The notes under the pieces are model-generated. The model searched no databases. It was given only the letters and a program-made list of their open reading frames with translations, and was not told the origin of the DNA. Of a stretch of DNA of 64,000 nucleotides, positions 51,914 to 62,620 are shown one piece after another. Source of the stretch: Antennarius striatus (taxonomy: Eukaryota; Chordata; Actinopteri; Lophiiformes; Antennariidae); NCBI RefSeq assembly GCF_040054535.1, contig NC_090781.1, forward strand, positions 8,511,982-8,575,981, given 5' to 3'. The position numbers and the translations under genes were made by a program. The stretch's first letter is position 1. The number at the start of each line of letters is the position of its first letter.

Positions 51914-53465
51914 TCACTTCTTCTCTACACAAAGTGGTTCTGCGAGTTTTTGCATTTGCACCTCCTTCACCAGTTCTTCCACATAGACCTTAAACAGGGG
52001 GACGGGCTCCTGGACAGCAGAGGCAGAACAAACAGGACAGGTTAGCACACTGAGTCTTCAAATGTGTGTTGGATTCATTTATCACTAATCCAATAGAGCT
52101 CATTTTGTTCATCACATTAATCGAAGCTTGTTTATACTGTTTGAACCATTTATAAATTCCTTGAGCTAAACGTATTTGATTCGAAGCTGCTGTGTTGTGA
52201 AATATTTGAGGACTGGATTACTTTGTACTCCAGCTGCCTCTGTTTCTCCACGGCCTCCTCCAGACTCAGACCCACCCACTCTGCCTCCTCCTCTGGGATC
52301 TCAAACTGCTACTCAGATGGGAAGACGCAGAGAAAGACACATGGATATGGTTTTAAACCCAGAAAGTTAGTTAGTCAACACAAATTCACCGTTCCTGATA
52401 ACTTAACGTCGCTCAGCGAACACATCCCACCTACTTTGTATTTATCATAGACCTTCTGTCTTTTGACGGGGTCGTTTGGGTACAGATCTGTGTTTCTGCG
52501 TGCCAGGCGCAGCAACATGGCCCTCTTCAAGTCCATCCCCAGTTTGGAACTCAGGTCTTCTTTTGGTGTCTGATGGAAGGTGGATGATTACAGTTACATT
52601 AAAAAAAAACACTGGGGGAAAACTTCATTTTAATCACATAAATGGTGCTATCTTACCTTGAGAATATAAAAGTCAAATCCATAAGCAGCATCAATGAGGT
52701 CCAACGCGCGTGCTGTGACTTGGATGGTGAACATGTGGTCGAGAATCTCGCTGTACAACTCCCTCTTGAACAACTGTGGTTTCCAGGTCTTCTTGAGACG
52801 ATTCGACATCTTTGCAAGGAGACAATCCAGAAATAAAATAAAACAGCAAGAAATAATAAAAATGACAACTAGACTTAAAGACAACTAGAAGTAGACATGT
52901 CCCAATTATTTACTTTTGTGGGCCATTATCTTTTGCAGACCGCTGCTGGACAAAACTACTACAAAAAAATTAACAACTTAAATGACATTCAGCGAAAATT
53001 GGTCTGAACCCAGATACAAGGTGAAAATTCAACGTCTCTTATATTGTTAGACACATTTCAGCGCATTATAATAAATTGATAAATAAGTGTGTTTAATAAC
53101 ATTCTGAGAAATGTTGTATTTAGAGAGTTTACCCTCAAAATATGTTGCGAACTAAAGAACAGATCTTCTTGGAGACCTACTTTGTCATTGTTTGCGTATC
53201 TGAAGCCTGATATCCAGCCCTCCCCTCCCCACAGGCCCGTCTGTGAGGCTGGGGGGTAGTAGATGGGGACCGGGACGTCTTGTACCCGTTCCCTCTGGCC
53301 CGTCTCGGGATTGGCCCGGTACTGGATTCCCAGAGGCTTCCAGTGGACAGGAGTGGGCTCTCTCACCTCCAGGGACCTCAGGTAGTGTTTAGGGAGGCGA
53401 GAATAGATGCCCTCCTTCAACTTCATGGCTTCCCAGATTTTGGGGGGGTATTTATGAAAAGGCAT
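51914..53465 (-). CDS. mrpl28: Mitochondrial large ribosomal subunit protein bL28m
   Basis: Structural protein of the 39S mitoribosomal subunit, imported into the matrix. Exons on minus: 53465-53181, 52809-52657, 52569-52435, 52308-52222, 52009-51914; 756 bases, 251 aa (human 256). Seen: start [93 protein letters not shown] and [12 protein letters not shown], all matching human MRPL28 in order. All introns are phase 0. Exon 4 has a TAGCAG tandem acceptor that would include or skip one Gln. An acceptor-like TCTTTTCTTCAG shortly before the ATG suggests a spliced 5' leader. In human this gene lies on 16p13.3, not with the other neighbours. Confidence 0.96.
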
Positions 53466-53564
53466 ATTGGGCTGAAGAAACCTGTCTGAAGAAAAGAGGA
53501 TGAGGAGAATGTCAGGATGAAACACAGGACATGAGGTAAACATAACAAACAAACAAACAAACAT

Positions 53565-53626
53565 AATTTCCCCATTGTGTGGACTATTAAAGGTGGATTA
53601 TTATTATTATTATTATTATTATTAAA
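53565..53626 (+). mobile_element. LINE 3' tail with (TTA)n
   Basis: AATTTCCCCATTGTGTGGAC, ATTAAAGGTGG and then eight ATT units. Same tail type as 29322-29402. It lies in the probable mrpl28 leader region. Confidence 0.5.
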
Positions 53627-54472
53627 CAGTTCCCTCTGAACACAGTATTTTTCAACCTGTGCAGAAAAAAAAAATCAGCAAGGGAAAGATCTCTTCTATT
53701 TTTCCTTATACAGAATATAAATGTTTAAATGAATAACTACGTCCAGAATCTTGTGTCTAAAGAGTTTCTGCAACACAAGTGATTAGCTTGAATAACGATT
53801 TGCCAACAAGCGGAACACTCCACGGCAATGGCTAACAACAGTTCTTCAGTTTATTTTTCAAGAAATAAAATTCTACGATTACGTGATACAATTGAAATAC
53901 ACTGAAATAACCCATCTTACCGTAAAATAAAATAAAAACAAACAAACTCCGAGTACAGGTTGAGTTTCTAAATCACATTATTCCAAAATCAACTCGAAAG
54001 CAAGGACATCACGCATCTCGAGACACACAGAATGATTTCCGCATTAACGGACCTGCCCACATGGATCAGAAAGGTGATTGGATAGTGGAGCGGAAGTTGT
54101 CTTTCATTGGGTTGTAGACGCTGTCAATCAATTGAATCGTTTGCAAAAATGGTTGTAGCTTGTTTAGATATATTTGTGCAAAATTCACGAATTCTGTCCT
54201 CTCATCCGTACCCAGTAATAACACTGATTTTATATTAAGATTTTTTTTTGGCTGTTTTACACGAATTTGGTTTGACAGTGAATTTTCAAGTTTCATAACT
54301 AGGTAGATTTAAAAATTAGGATATTACAATAAAAGAAACAACTTGATTATGCTGCTTGCGAAACAGTGGACGCGATCAGAATTTTTTTTTTTTTTTTTAC
54401 CATTTAGTGTGTTCAAAATTCTATTTATGGTGAAATGACATCATTACTACATCAGCTTTATAAATTAATAAT

Positions 54473-54559
54473 CGCCCGAAAGGTGGAATTGAACCACTCT
54501 GCCGCTAAGCAGCTACAGGTTTGAAGCCTGCACCCCGGACCACCGAGGCTCATCCGGGC
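54473..54559 (-). tRNA. tRNA-Sec: tRNA-Sec (anticodon TCA)
   Basis: Selenocysteine tRNA that decodes recoded UGA in selenoproteins. The minus strand starts GCCCGGATGAGCCTCGGTGG and ends CCACCTTTCGGGCG; only a few bases differ from the human 87-base gene as I recall it. The long acceptor arm pairs GCCCG with CGGGC. The anticodon is TCA (plus 54522-54524) in the loop CTTCAAA. The long variable arm TAGCTGCTTAGCGGCAG and the T-loop GGTTCAATTCC are present. Length, 87 bases without CCA, is exact for this class. Its human counterpart is also on 19q13, near QPCTL and SIX5. Confidence 0.97.
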
Positions 54560-54582
54560 ACTTGGTCGACGCGTCACAGGCG

Positions 54583-54635
54583 AATATATATCTTCCATTA
54601 GGGGCGTCCGTCTCTGTTAGGGTTTCACTCACACC
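54583..54635 (-). promoter_or_regulatory. tRNA-Sec TATA box and possible PSE
   Basis: On minus, TATATATT lies at about -24 to -32 from the tRNA start, where the Pol III TATA box of tRNA-Sec genes sits. GTGAGTGAAACCCTAAC at about -58 to -74 is in the right place for a proximal sequence element, though I cannot confirm the match. Confidence 0.6.
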
Positions 54636-54765
54636 GTGGATTTTATCACGACGTGAACACACAATTAAAGTAACATCCAGTCGCGTCACTCTCCGAATGT
54701 TCCGAAGCACGTTTATGTTATTAAAACACGTTAAAGGACAAACACAGAGTTCCATTTCCTGAATT

Positions 54766-54773
54766 ATGCAAAG
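54766..54773. promoter_or_regulatory. Octamer-like distal element of tRNA-Sec
   Basis: ATGCAAAG, one base off the octamer ATGCAAAT, lies about 207 bases upstream of the tRNA start, close to the usual distance of the distal enhancer of this gene class. Confidence 0.4.
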
Positions 54774-55394
54774 CAGAAACACCGTGATTGGCTGTCTGAA
54801 CGCGGAAAGGTGTGACGCATTACAGGTAAAATCACATGTTCAGATTAAGGTTTATCATAAACTGAAATGTCACAGAAGGAGGAACATCACTTGCCGGTGA
54901 TGATAATAATGTCTGTGTTCAATTCATTTTCCTTTTGTTAAACTCCTTTTCCAGCAAGGACGGATAAGACATGTCTCCAGTCTTATCAACCAGCCTCAAG
55001 TCTAGTTATCAGTATCTACAGACGCTTTCACACCATGTGCTTTATGCATCTTATCCTAGATACATTGCACACATAACTTTTTAATATGTGCAATTATTTG
55101 CAGCTCAAACCCACCAGATAATAGTTATGTTGAGATGGGAGTATTATTTATCATAAAAGGAAAATTCTTTGGCCAATGACTTGCCTGATAATTATTGTTT
55201 TCATTTGACTGTTGTAATCTGCTTGATCCAGTCAGATTGAGATCATCCCTGTTCCTGTCATTGCTGTGGTTAAATGGTCAGTGTAATTTGAGGATGAAGT
55301 TTTCACATTCATGGACAACCTGATCAAATTAAACGTAAATAATAATGATAATAATAACAATAATAATCTCTGACTTTACCTCCAAAACCTCTAA

Positions 55395-55495
55395 CATGTG
55401 CTGTCCCTCTGATGTACTCATTTCTAATCCAATCCTTCCTGGTCACTCCCAAAAGAGAACCCCAGCATCTTCATCTCTACTACCTCCAGCTAATA
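55395..55495 (-). mobile_element. LINE fragment (RTE-like)
   Basis: CATGTGCTGTCCCTCTGATG and GTCACTCCCAAAAGAGAACC are the reverse complement of the same LINE region seen near 190-240. The segment CTGTCCCTCTGATGTACTCA is shared. About 100 bases remain. Confidence 0.6.
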
Positions 55496-55610
55496 ATAGT
55501 AATAGTAATAATAATAATAATAATTATAATAATAATCATAATTATAATTATATTAACAACAATAATAATACTTATAATTATAATATCTTTAATTCACTTA
55601 AAATTGAATA
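55495..55610. repeat. (AAT)n-rich microsatellite
   Basis: Imperfect AAT/AATT tract next to the LINE fragment. Confidence 0.9.
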
Positions 55611-55925
55611 TATTTAAAGATAATTCTTGAGTATGAAGCAGTAATAATAGAGTCCATAATAAAGTATCAGATTTGTTCTATCTTTGATTATTTTTCTTTC
55701 TGTCACTGTTTAGATGTTTGGATGGGGCCAATGAATTTAATAAAAAAATATGGGGTCAACGACAGAAAACTTCGGCAGCACCATGTTTATGTCAGACAAG
55801 AACATTTACATGCAAAATGCAGGCAACAACTTGAGACAGACGACACTCATCATCTTTGTTTTCACTTTGGTTCATATCAAATAAGTCAATGATTTTTCTC
55901 CATTGCTATTATTTGGTCAAAATAG

Positions 55926-58900
55926 TCATCGATGGAATGTGTTCTCAACGACCAGCCCCTGAGGCACTTCCTTTGGTTCTCCAGCTGGTGGCTTCTGCAG
56001 GGTCTTGTCCTCGACAGAACAGCACATACTGTCAGAACACGCTGCTGAGCAAGCCAGGCTGCAAGCCAGGAGACGAGGCGGGGAGGCATCTTCGTCATTG
56101 CCTGCAGAGGAACCAGAGCAGGAAACAAGCTCTGGCTGTATTGTGCAGAAATCCACTCCGACACTCTGTAGCACCTCGGTGACCCCTGACATCACATCAG
56201 CAACCCTGTCAATAAAACAGATGGTTATAATCTTGATGAGGGGGATTTAAAATCCGTTTTCTCCGAGGGGTTTCACTGTGGGTTCAAAATCCACCTGAGG
56301 ACACGGGAACTCTCTGAGTTAGCATATTCTCCTCTTGTCTGCGTGAATTTTCTGCAGGTTCTCCAGGTTACTCCCATAACCATGTAATATAAATGAACTG
56401 GTTAAATTGGCTGTAGGCGTTAAAGTGAGTTAAAATGATTGCTTTTCTATCTATTTATAACCTTGTGATTTATAACTCCACCTTCCATCTGATCAGGTCT
56501 GAGTGTTAGAACCACCGGTGGAAATGTAAAACCTTCCCATTTCACCTGTGCACCGCAAAGCCGGCATGGCAGTGTAGATGGACAGAGGCCACCATGATGG
56601 ATTCATTTAACTGCCAGATGTGGAGTTCATGCACACCCTTCACCCTGGGGATGCTGGCGATCCTGCTCGCAAGATCAGACACGCAAATGTGTGGGGGCGT
56701 GGCCTGTAGCAGCAGCAGTCCATACCTGTGCAGCTGGGGAGATGGTGGAACAACGGCAAAGGTCACGCAGGTCGGGATACAGCTGCAGCAGCTATGAGCA
56801 ACACAAATAAACCATTGCGATGATCTTCTGACGGACCTGTGGTGCAGCTGTGGCAATGAGAACGATAATAGCCAGCAGGGAGAGGCCCGGATCCAGGTAA
56901 ACCAGGAAGCTGCAGGTTCCAGAGCTGCGAGGGCAGTGTGGACCAATCAGGAGCGTCACCAGGCTGATGATCAGGGCGAAGAGGGAGGTGCAGAGGCCCT
57001 GAACGACACGGACCAACGTCAGGAGACCAACCAGCCAGGGGTCGGGGGGCACGGGCCCCCCACTGACATGTGACTTGCAGACTGTGGAGATGTTACATGC
57101 AGTTTGAGTGCCTGAAGGGCTGGAAAACATGATGTTTTTAACACAGATTCAGCTGACTCAGCACAGATAGACAACATGATAATCATCACGAGTAACACAA
57201 GTAACTTGTGAATGTCATAAAAATTTAAAGTTACATTGGATCAACTTGATATGAATACATTTAAAGGATAAAAACACGAGACAGGTCCCAGGATCTCAGC
57301 TGAACCTACGAGGCCTCATGCAGGTGCCGTCTGCGTCCATCTCCATGATGTCTGCTGAACGTTTCAAATCTGAAACGCTGTTCCGGTGGGGAGCAGTCGA
57401 GTCCGGTTCTGGGGTTTCACAGTCAGTTCCAGGGATGATGGAGGCTTTCAGGTTACAAAAGACAAGTTCCCCGTTGTGAACTGCACCATCCACAGCTGAC
57501 TGGGCTTGTCTGGGGTCGTACTGGAGTCGCTCCAACCAGGCCTCGCCTCGGGCCTCCGTATTACCCACGGCTGCATGGAGCCAAACAGGAATGAAAAACA
57601 AAAACGGACGTTTGATTTCATTTTACGTTGAAATTTTTTGTATTTCCAAATAAAATTTGACAGTAAGTATTATCACAAGCACATTCTTCTGTTTCCCTAG
57701 TGATAACAATGCTACGCTAATGCTTTGTTTGCTGCAACTGCTTTTTTCGAGGTGAACAACGTCCTGCGAAACTTTGGAAAAACATTTTTTGAAGCACCAA
57801 ATGTGAAGTTTCAGATTTTATTTCAACATGTGCATGATTTCATCTGTTTCCTTTGTCACGTTCTTCTGCATTTGCTTTTTAAATACATAACATTTAGGAA
57901 CTGAAACAAGTTCTTGTACGCGGTGCATCAGTGTCGCACCCGGATTTCCCCCTGCCTCACACCCTAAGCCACCTGGGATAAGCTCCAGCACCCCATAACC
58001 CACGATAGCGGATAACGCTAAAAACGCTCGACAACTAAAGAAGAATCGATTGATCGACAACACCTGGACGAACAACTGCAGGATCTTCATCAAAACAAAG
58101 GGGTTTTCTCTGGACCAGATTAAAACAATGATGATCAGGAGTGCAGAGGAGTTGGTGAAACACGAGCAATAAAGATGATCAATAGTTATCATTACATCAA
58201 AGATCTGTACAACAGAATCAGTTCAATGGTGGGAGCCTCTACACCAATTTTGGACACATCAAGGATTCCATAGAACAGTTGAAAAAACCATTCAACAACC
58301 TAAATGTCAGAAACATGGACAAAGCACAAAAAACATGGATTTCTTATTAGAGGGAAACATTAAGTTTGAGACTTTAAAGAGCATGTTGATATCTGTTGAC
58401 CATATAATAGCATGTGTAGCTGTTAAGTGTCTGTAACAAACGGGTTAATTCTTGGATAAACACTGTCTGTCCGCTGACAGAGGTGAATATGATCATTATA
58501 TTCTTTTGGGGAACACTGGCAAGGTCAGCTTCTAGTTTAGACTGTCTGTAATGTTAACAAACCTTTCTGTTCCTAGGAAGAATGTAAACATGGTTATGGT
58601 CCAGGTTGTGTCTGGGACAAAGGCTAATACTCTATCTGGACGTGGATAAGGGTATGAACGTGTGTCACAATGTATGAACTGGTTGAAAATATTTAATTAA
58701 CGAGTTGGTCGACAACATATTGTAATAATAATAATAATAATTATAATGGATTAGATTTATATATAACTTTTCTGGACACTTAAAGACGCTTTACATTGGA
58801 TCCGTTATTCATTCACTCCTCATTCCTACTTGGTGATGGTAACTACGTATGTATCCACAGCTGCCCTGGGGCAGACTGACGGAGGCGTGGCTGTCAATCT

Positions 58901-59783
58901 GGGCCAACGGCCCCTCCGACCACCAGCGGAACAATCACACACATTCACATACCAGCGAATACCCCACTGGAGGCAAGGAGGGTAAAGTGTCTTGCCCAAG
59001 GACACAACGACAAATGACTCGGCGGGAGCGGGAATCGAACCGCCCATCATGAGAGAGATGTTTGTTGATTCTGGGGGACGGGAATTTCACAAGCCTAATG
59101 GCTTCTACCCATCAGCCCTTTATTTTTCCGATGTTGTAGCTGATGTAAACGTGATGAAGGTGTGAATCCTCATGGTTGTAGGAAACTGAAGCAGTAATGT
59201 TACCTGTGGGGTTTCCTCCAGTGGGAGATGTAGTCTCTGAGGCCCGTCGCTGATCCCAGTTCAGCCACAGCACCAGTATTTTATGGAGCAGACTCACAAC
59301 GCTAACCTCCACAAGCGTCAGTGAATTCCGTATGGGTTTTATCTCCTGGGAACAGCTGATAATTTCCAGAATGTACGAGACGCACAGAGAGACCAGGAGG
59401 AGGGCAGAGAAGAAGTCGCCCACAAGCTGAATCCTGCAGTCGGGGTAGGACAGGCTGCTGTGGACGGGGGCAGTGGGGGGTTGATCTGGAAGATCTGAAC
59501 CTACAGTGGTGGTCTGGGTGTCATGTAGAGGTTGGATGGAGGAGTCTTTAGGCTGGTTGGCAGGAGGTCTTGCTGGGGAGGAGGGAGGATGTGAAGTCGA
59601 TGTAGGGGGGTCCAAAGAGGAGAGAGGAGGATTTTGAGGAGTAAGAGCCATTCGCATGAGGATGAAGAGTGAATGGAAACCATCAATCAGGGTGATGAAG
59701 GAGTTGCAGAGCTGACTGACAGTGACCTCACATACCAGCAGCAGGATGGTCAGGACCAGCATGCACCAGTACAACAGCCTCAT
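55926..59783 (-). CDS. ZnT1-like cation diffusion protein lacking zinc sites
   Basis: SLC30 (cation diffusion facilitator) family, nearest in memory to ZnT1/ZnT10. Coding exons on minus: 59783-59204, 57570-57306, 57119-56837, 56733-56546, 56205-55926; 1596 bases, 531 aa, no stop, every phase matching. TM1 about 5-22, TM2 28-46, TM3 118-143, TM4 152-174, TM5 311-339, TM6 353-373. The cytosolic C-domain has VHELHIWQL and CTIQPELVS, then a Cys-rich CSLACSAACSDSMCC like the ZnT1 tail. Odd: TM2 keeps His37 (DGFHSLFI) but has Ile41 in place of the paired Asp, and TM5 (LTLVRVVQGLCTSL) has no HxxxD at all, so the transport site looks lost. There is no His-rich loop. A Pro/Ser/Thr-rich loop of about 70 residues sits between TM2 and TM3. 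The start could instead be at 59864, adding 27 codons. It may be a partner or regulatory subunit rather than a pump; this is inference. Confidence 0.85.
56235..56430 (-). repeat. Common fish interspersed repeat fragment
   Basis: TTCACTGTGGGTTCAAAATCCAC, GTCTGCGTGAATTTTCTGCAGG and AAATTGGCTGTAGGCGTTAAAG follow the order of the family also seen at 19430-19680, here in reverse orientation, within the last intron of the ZnT1-like gene. Confidence 0.55.
57890..58050 (-). repeat. Tail of the same interspersed repeat family
   Basis: CCACCTGGGATAAGCTCCAGCACC and ACCCACGATAGCGGATAACG are the well-known end of that repeat. It sits in intron 1 of the ZnT1-like gene. Confidence 0.6.
58722..59055 (+). 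repeat. Interspersed repeat with AAT tract at its end
   Basis: An (AATA)n tract, then GACGCTTTACATTGGATCC, CCACAGCTGCCCTGGGGCAG, GTAAAGTGTCTTGCCCAAGG and GGGAGCGGGAATCGAACCGCC, a block seen all over fish genomes. Class not known to me. It lies in intron 1 of the ZnT1-like gene. Confidence 0.65.
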
Positions 59784-60178
59784 GCCTGCAACTGAGAGCG
59801 TAAAGCACACACTAAGCAGTTCTTCAAAAACACGTTTGGATGTTCCCTCCAAACCAGGGTCCACGGGTGTGTTCAGCGTTCAACGTCTGCGTTTATGTTG
59901 TATTGTGTTCCACCCACCCTTCATCTAGATGCTGAGCTGCCTACATCTAGAACTGCCCCTGTTTCCATCTACAGATAAACCCCGTTGGTAGGTAGTTGTG
60001 CCTTTTCACACGTTGAATTTACAAGTTTTATTTCCAGTAATTTCCAAGGAAGTTTGAATTTTAAGGTGAGTTTGGTTACAGCAGCTTTTCTACAGTATAA
60101 AAGTCCAACATGCTCCACGTGGAGTTTAATCCTACTGTACATGGGACGTATTCGGAATGGTTTCATTTTCTCTTACTT

Positions 60179-60290
60179 CTCCTAACCCTAAAGTCTAATC
60201 CTAACTAAATCTAACCCTAGCACTAGCCCCTAACCCCTACTCCTAGTCCAAACCCCTATCTCCTAGCCTTGACCCCTAACCCTGTTCCTG
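60179..60290. repeat. Degenerate telomere-like CCCTAA tract
   Basis: Many CCTAACCC, CTAACCCTA and CCCCTAACCCC units with frequent changes over about 110 bases. It resembles a decayed interstitial telomeric repeat. Confidence 0.6.
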
Positions 60291-60299
60291 GGTATATCT

Positions 60300-62620
60300 G
60301 GAAACTGATCAGGACTCAACAAATAGATAAACAATCCCATTATGAAGCAAAATCAATAATGACGTTAGTTGTTTCATTAATGAAATCTGTTGGCATCATA
60401 TCCAGGGTAAAAGTAGAATTTGCAGTGGAGTCTAAAGTATGCAGCAGAACACGACATCACTCAAACCTGTACTAAACTTTTAACACTTTTTATGTCTTGG
60501 TTAAAAGCTTTAATGTGTGTTGGATTTACTCTGTTTACTAATCCCAACAGTAAACCAGTTGCGTTTGAATCACACAACAAATTATCTGCACACATAAACC
60601 CGGAAATGAAAAAACAAACACAAAAATTGTAAAAATCAGTGCAGAGAGTGAAAGTTATTGCTGTCTGTTAAAGTTTCTTTACCCCAGAGACGTGATCGGT
60701 CCTCAGCCTGTGGTCAGATGTGGAGTGGACTCCTGGATGTGATCCGAGTGGAGAGATAATCAGTCACAGTGCTCCCCCCCCCCTGTGTCCCACCACACTC
60801 CTCCTCTGCTATAATCACAGTCATGTGAGCAGTGGAGGGGGATTGTGGATGGGCGAGTGGCATCGTCAGATGTGTTCCATTGATACAGATATAAACCGCA
60901 GCTTGTCTTTGTAAAGCAGCTTCACTTACAACCACTGTCCTGAGATCAGCGGTGAATCATTACAGAGGGAGACCTCTGTCCAGATGACAGATGTTGATCC
61001 TTCACACGTGTGGAAGCTGTTGGTTTACAGATAAATGTGTGGCAACGTTTTATCACATGGACTTTGTTTGAACTTTAGTTCACACTAGTCTGACATTTGG
61101 GGAAAGGACGCAGTAAGAATCGAAAATATTCCCCCGTCCAATAAATACCACATAGAACAAAATATCAAAATAAAAAGTTATTTTGAGGATTCCAAGTTTA
61201 GACGTTTTGAAAATTTAAGTAAATTAATTATTTTAATTAAATTACTACTTTGTAGTGGGAATTTTTTTTTTTTTAACAGTCCATATTGTATCCTCCATAT
61301 TTGTGTAAGGAAAATATGGAGCAAATGAAAGTTAAGTGTCTGCAGGTTGGTGCTGGGGGCAGCCCAACAGGGGAATCAACTTCCAGAGTGGAATTTAAAC
61401 AATTTAAGGTTTAAAGGTCAAATTTAAATTTCTTTTTTAAACTGCATGTCTGACCCTAAAACAGAAGCAGTAACCCTTATTTTGGACGCTTACATTTGAC
61501 AGTAAATTTCTGAGCATCATCAGAGGCTGATTTATGGGTCAATAAAATCTTTCCAAGTGTAATATTTACAGAAGTTTTAAAAATTCAGAATGCCGTATAT
61601 ATATATTGATGGAAGGAGAATTTAAAGATTTATAAAACATTGAAAACTCATATTTAATTCAAAGACAATGTATCAAATATCAGAAATGAGAATATCACTT
61701 ATTTTTAAACATGTCCCTTTTTGAATTTGATTCCACTTAAAAAAAAAAAAAAAGTTTGGACAGTGTTAAGAGAAGATTGTTTAGGGAGAATGCTTCCAAT
61801 CACCAACAGGTTCAGAGACGGGGGGACGTCTGGACCACCTTTTGGTCCTGCTTTAAAAACAGACATGATTCTGTCTTGGGCGTCTCTGTGTATTTAAACC
61901 AGATCCAGAGGCGCTTCTGTGTTAATTTTAGATGGACGGAGGCCAGCTTCACGGGGCGCATGCCTGCATGTTGTCGACATAACCTAAACTTAGCAATAAA
62001 TTACGTTCATTTCTCTTGAGACTCCATACTGTTAAATTTAATCTCTGTCTCTGGGCAGAAGACGACTTTCTGGACCCTCCACCATGAATACATTTTCTTT
62101 GTTCCTTTAACTTAATCCCTGGTCCTGACTTGTAGTCCCTCTTGCTGCAAGAGAAATAAGAGCTACACAAAGACAGATGGACTCTTCTTGTTGATCCGTT
62201 CTTCATTTGGATGATTAAATTCCACAAGTCAACCTTCAAACTCAACAAATTTACTTAATCCTTGATCAAAAGAAAATAATTTCATCAGGTTTTCCTCCTT
62301 TTTCAGTTCCTTGTGACAAATACACCCACAGACAGACGTGGTTGAAATCACTGCCCTCTAGGTGGGGGCAATAATTGACACATTTTTACACACCGTCATT
62401 AAGTGTTATGTAATTTATACAAGTTGCTACTGGTGTGCAACTGAGAACATGAAAGCAACTTGTCTGAGAACAAAGTCACAGGAGGAAAATTTCACAGTGG
62501 TGGAAGTCGTCATGCGGCGAGTTTTCATTTCGGGGTGACGTAGAGACGTGGAGACGGAGGTCAGCAGCAGCAGCAGCGTCAGAGTGAGCAGCAATGAAAC
62601 ACAGCAGGCTGAGGCCAAAC
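60300..62620. other. Intergenic, nothing recognised
   Basis: AT-rich sequence with short open frames that lack codon bias, splice context or family motifs. No RNA gene was seen. Confidence 0.5.

Noticed and set aside
61756-62019. 87-codon plus-strand open frame
   Set aside because: No family motif, no splice signals with neighbours, surrounded by AT-rich sequence.
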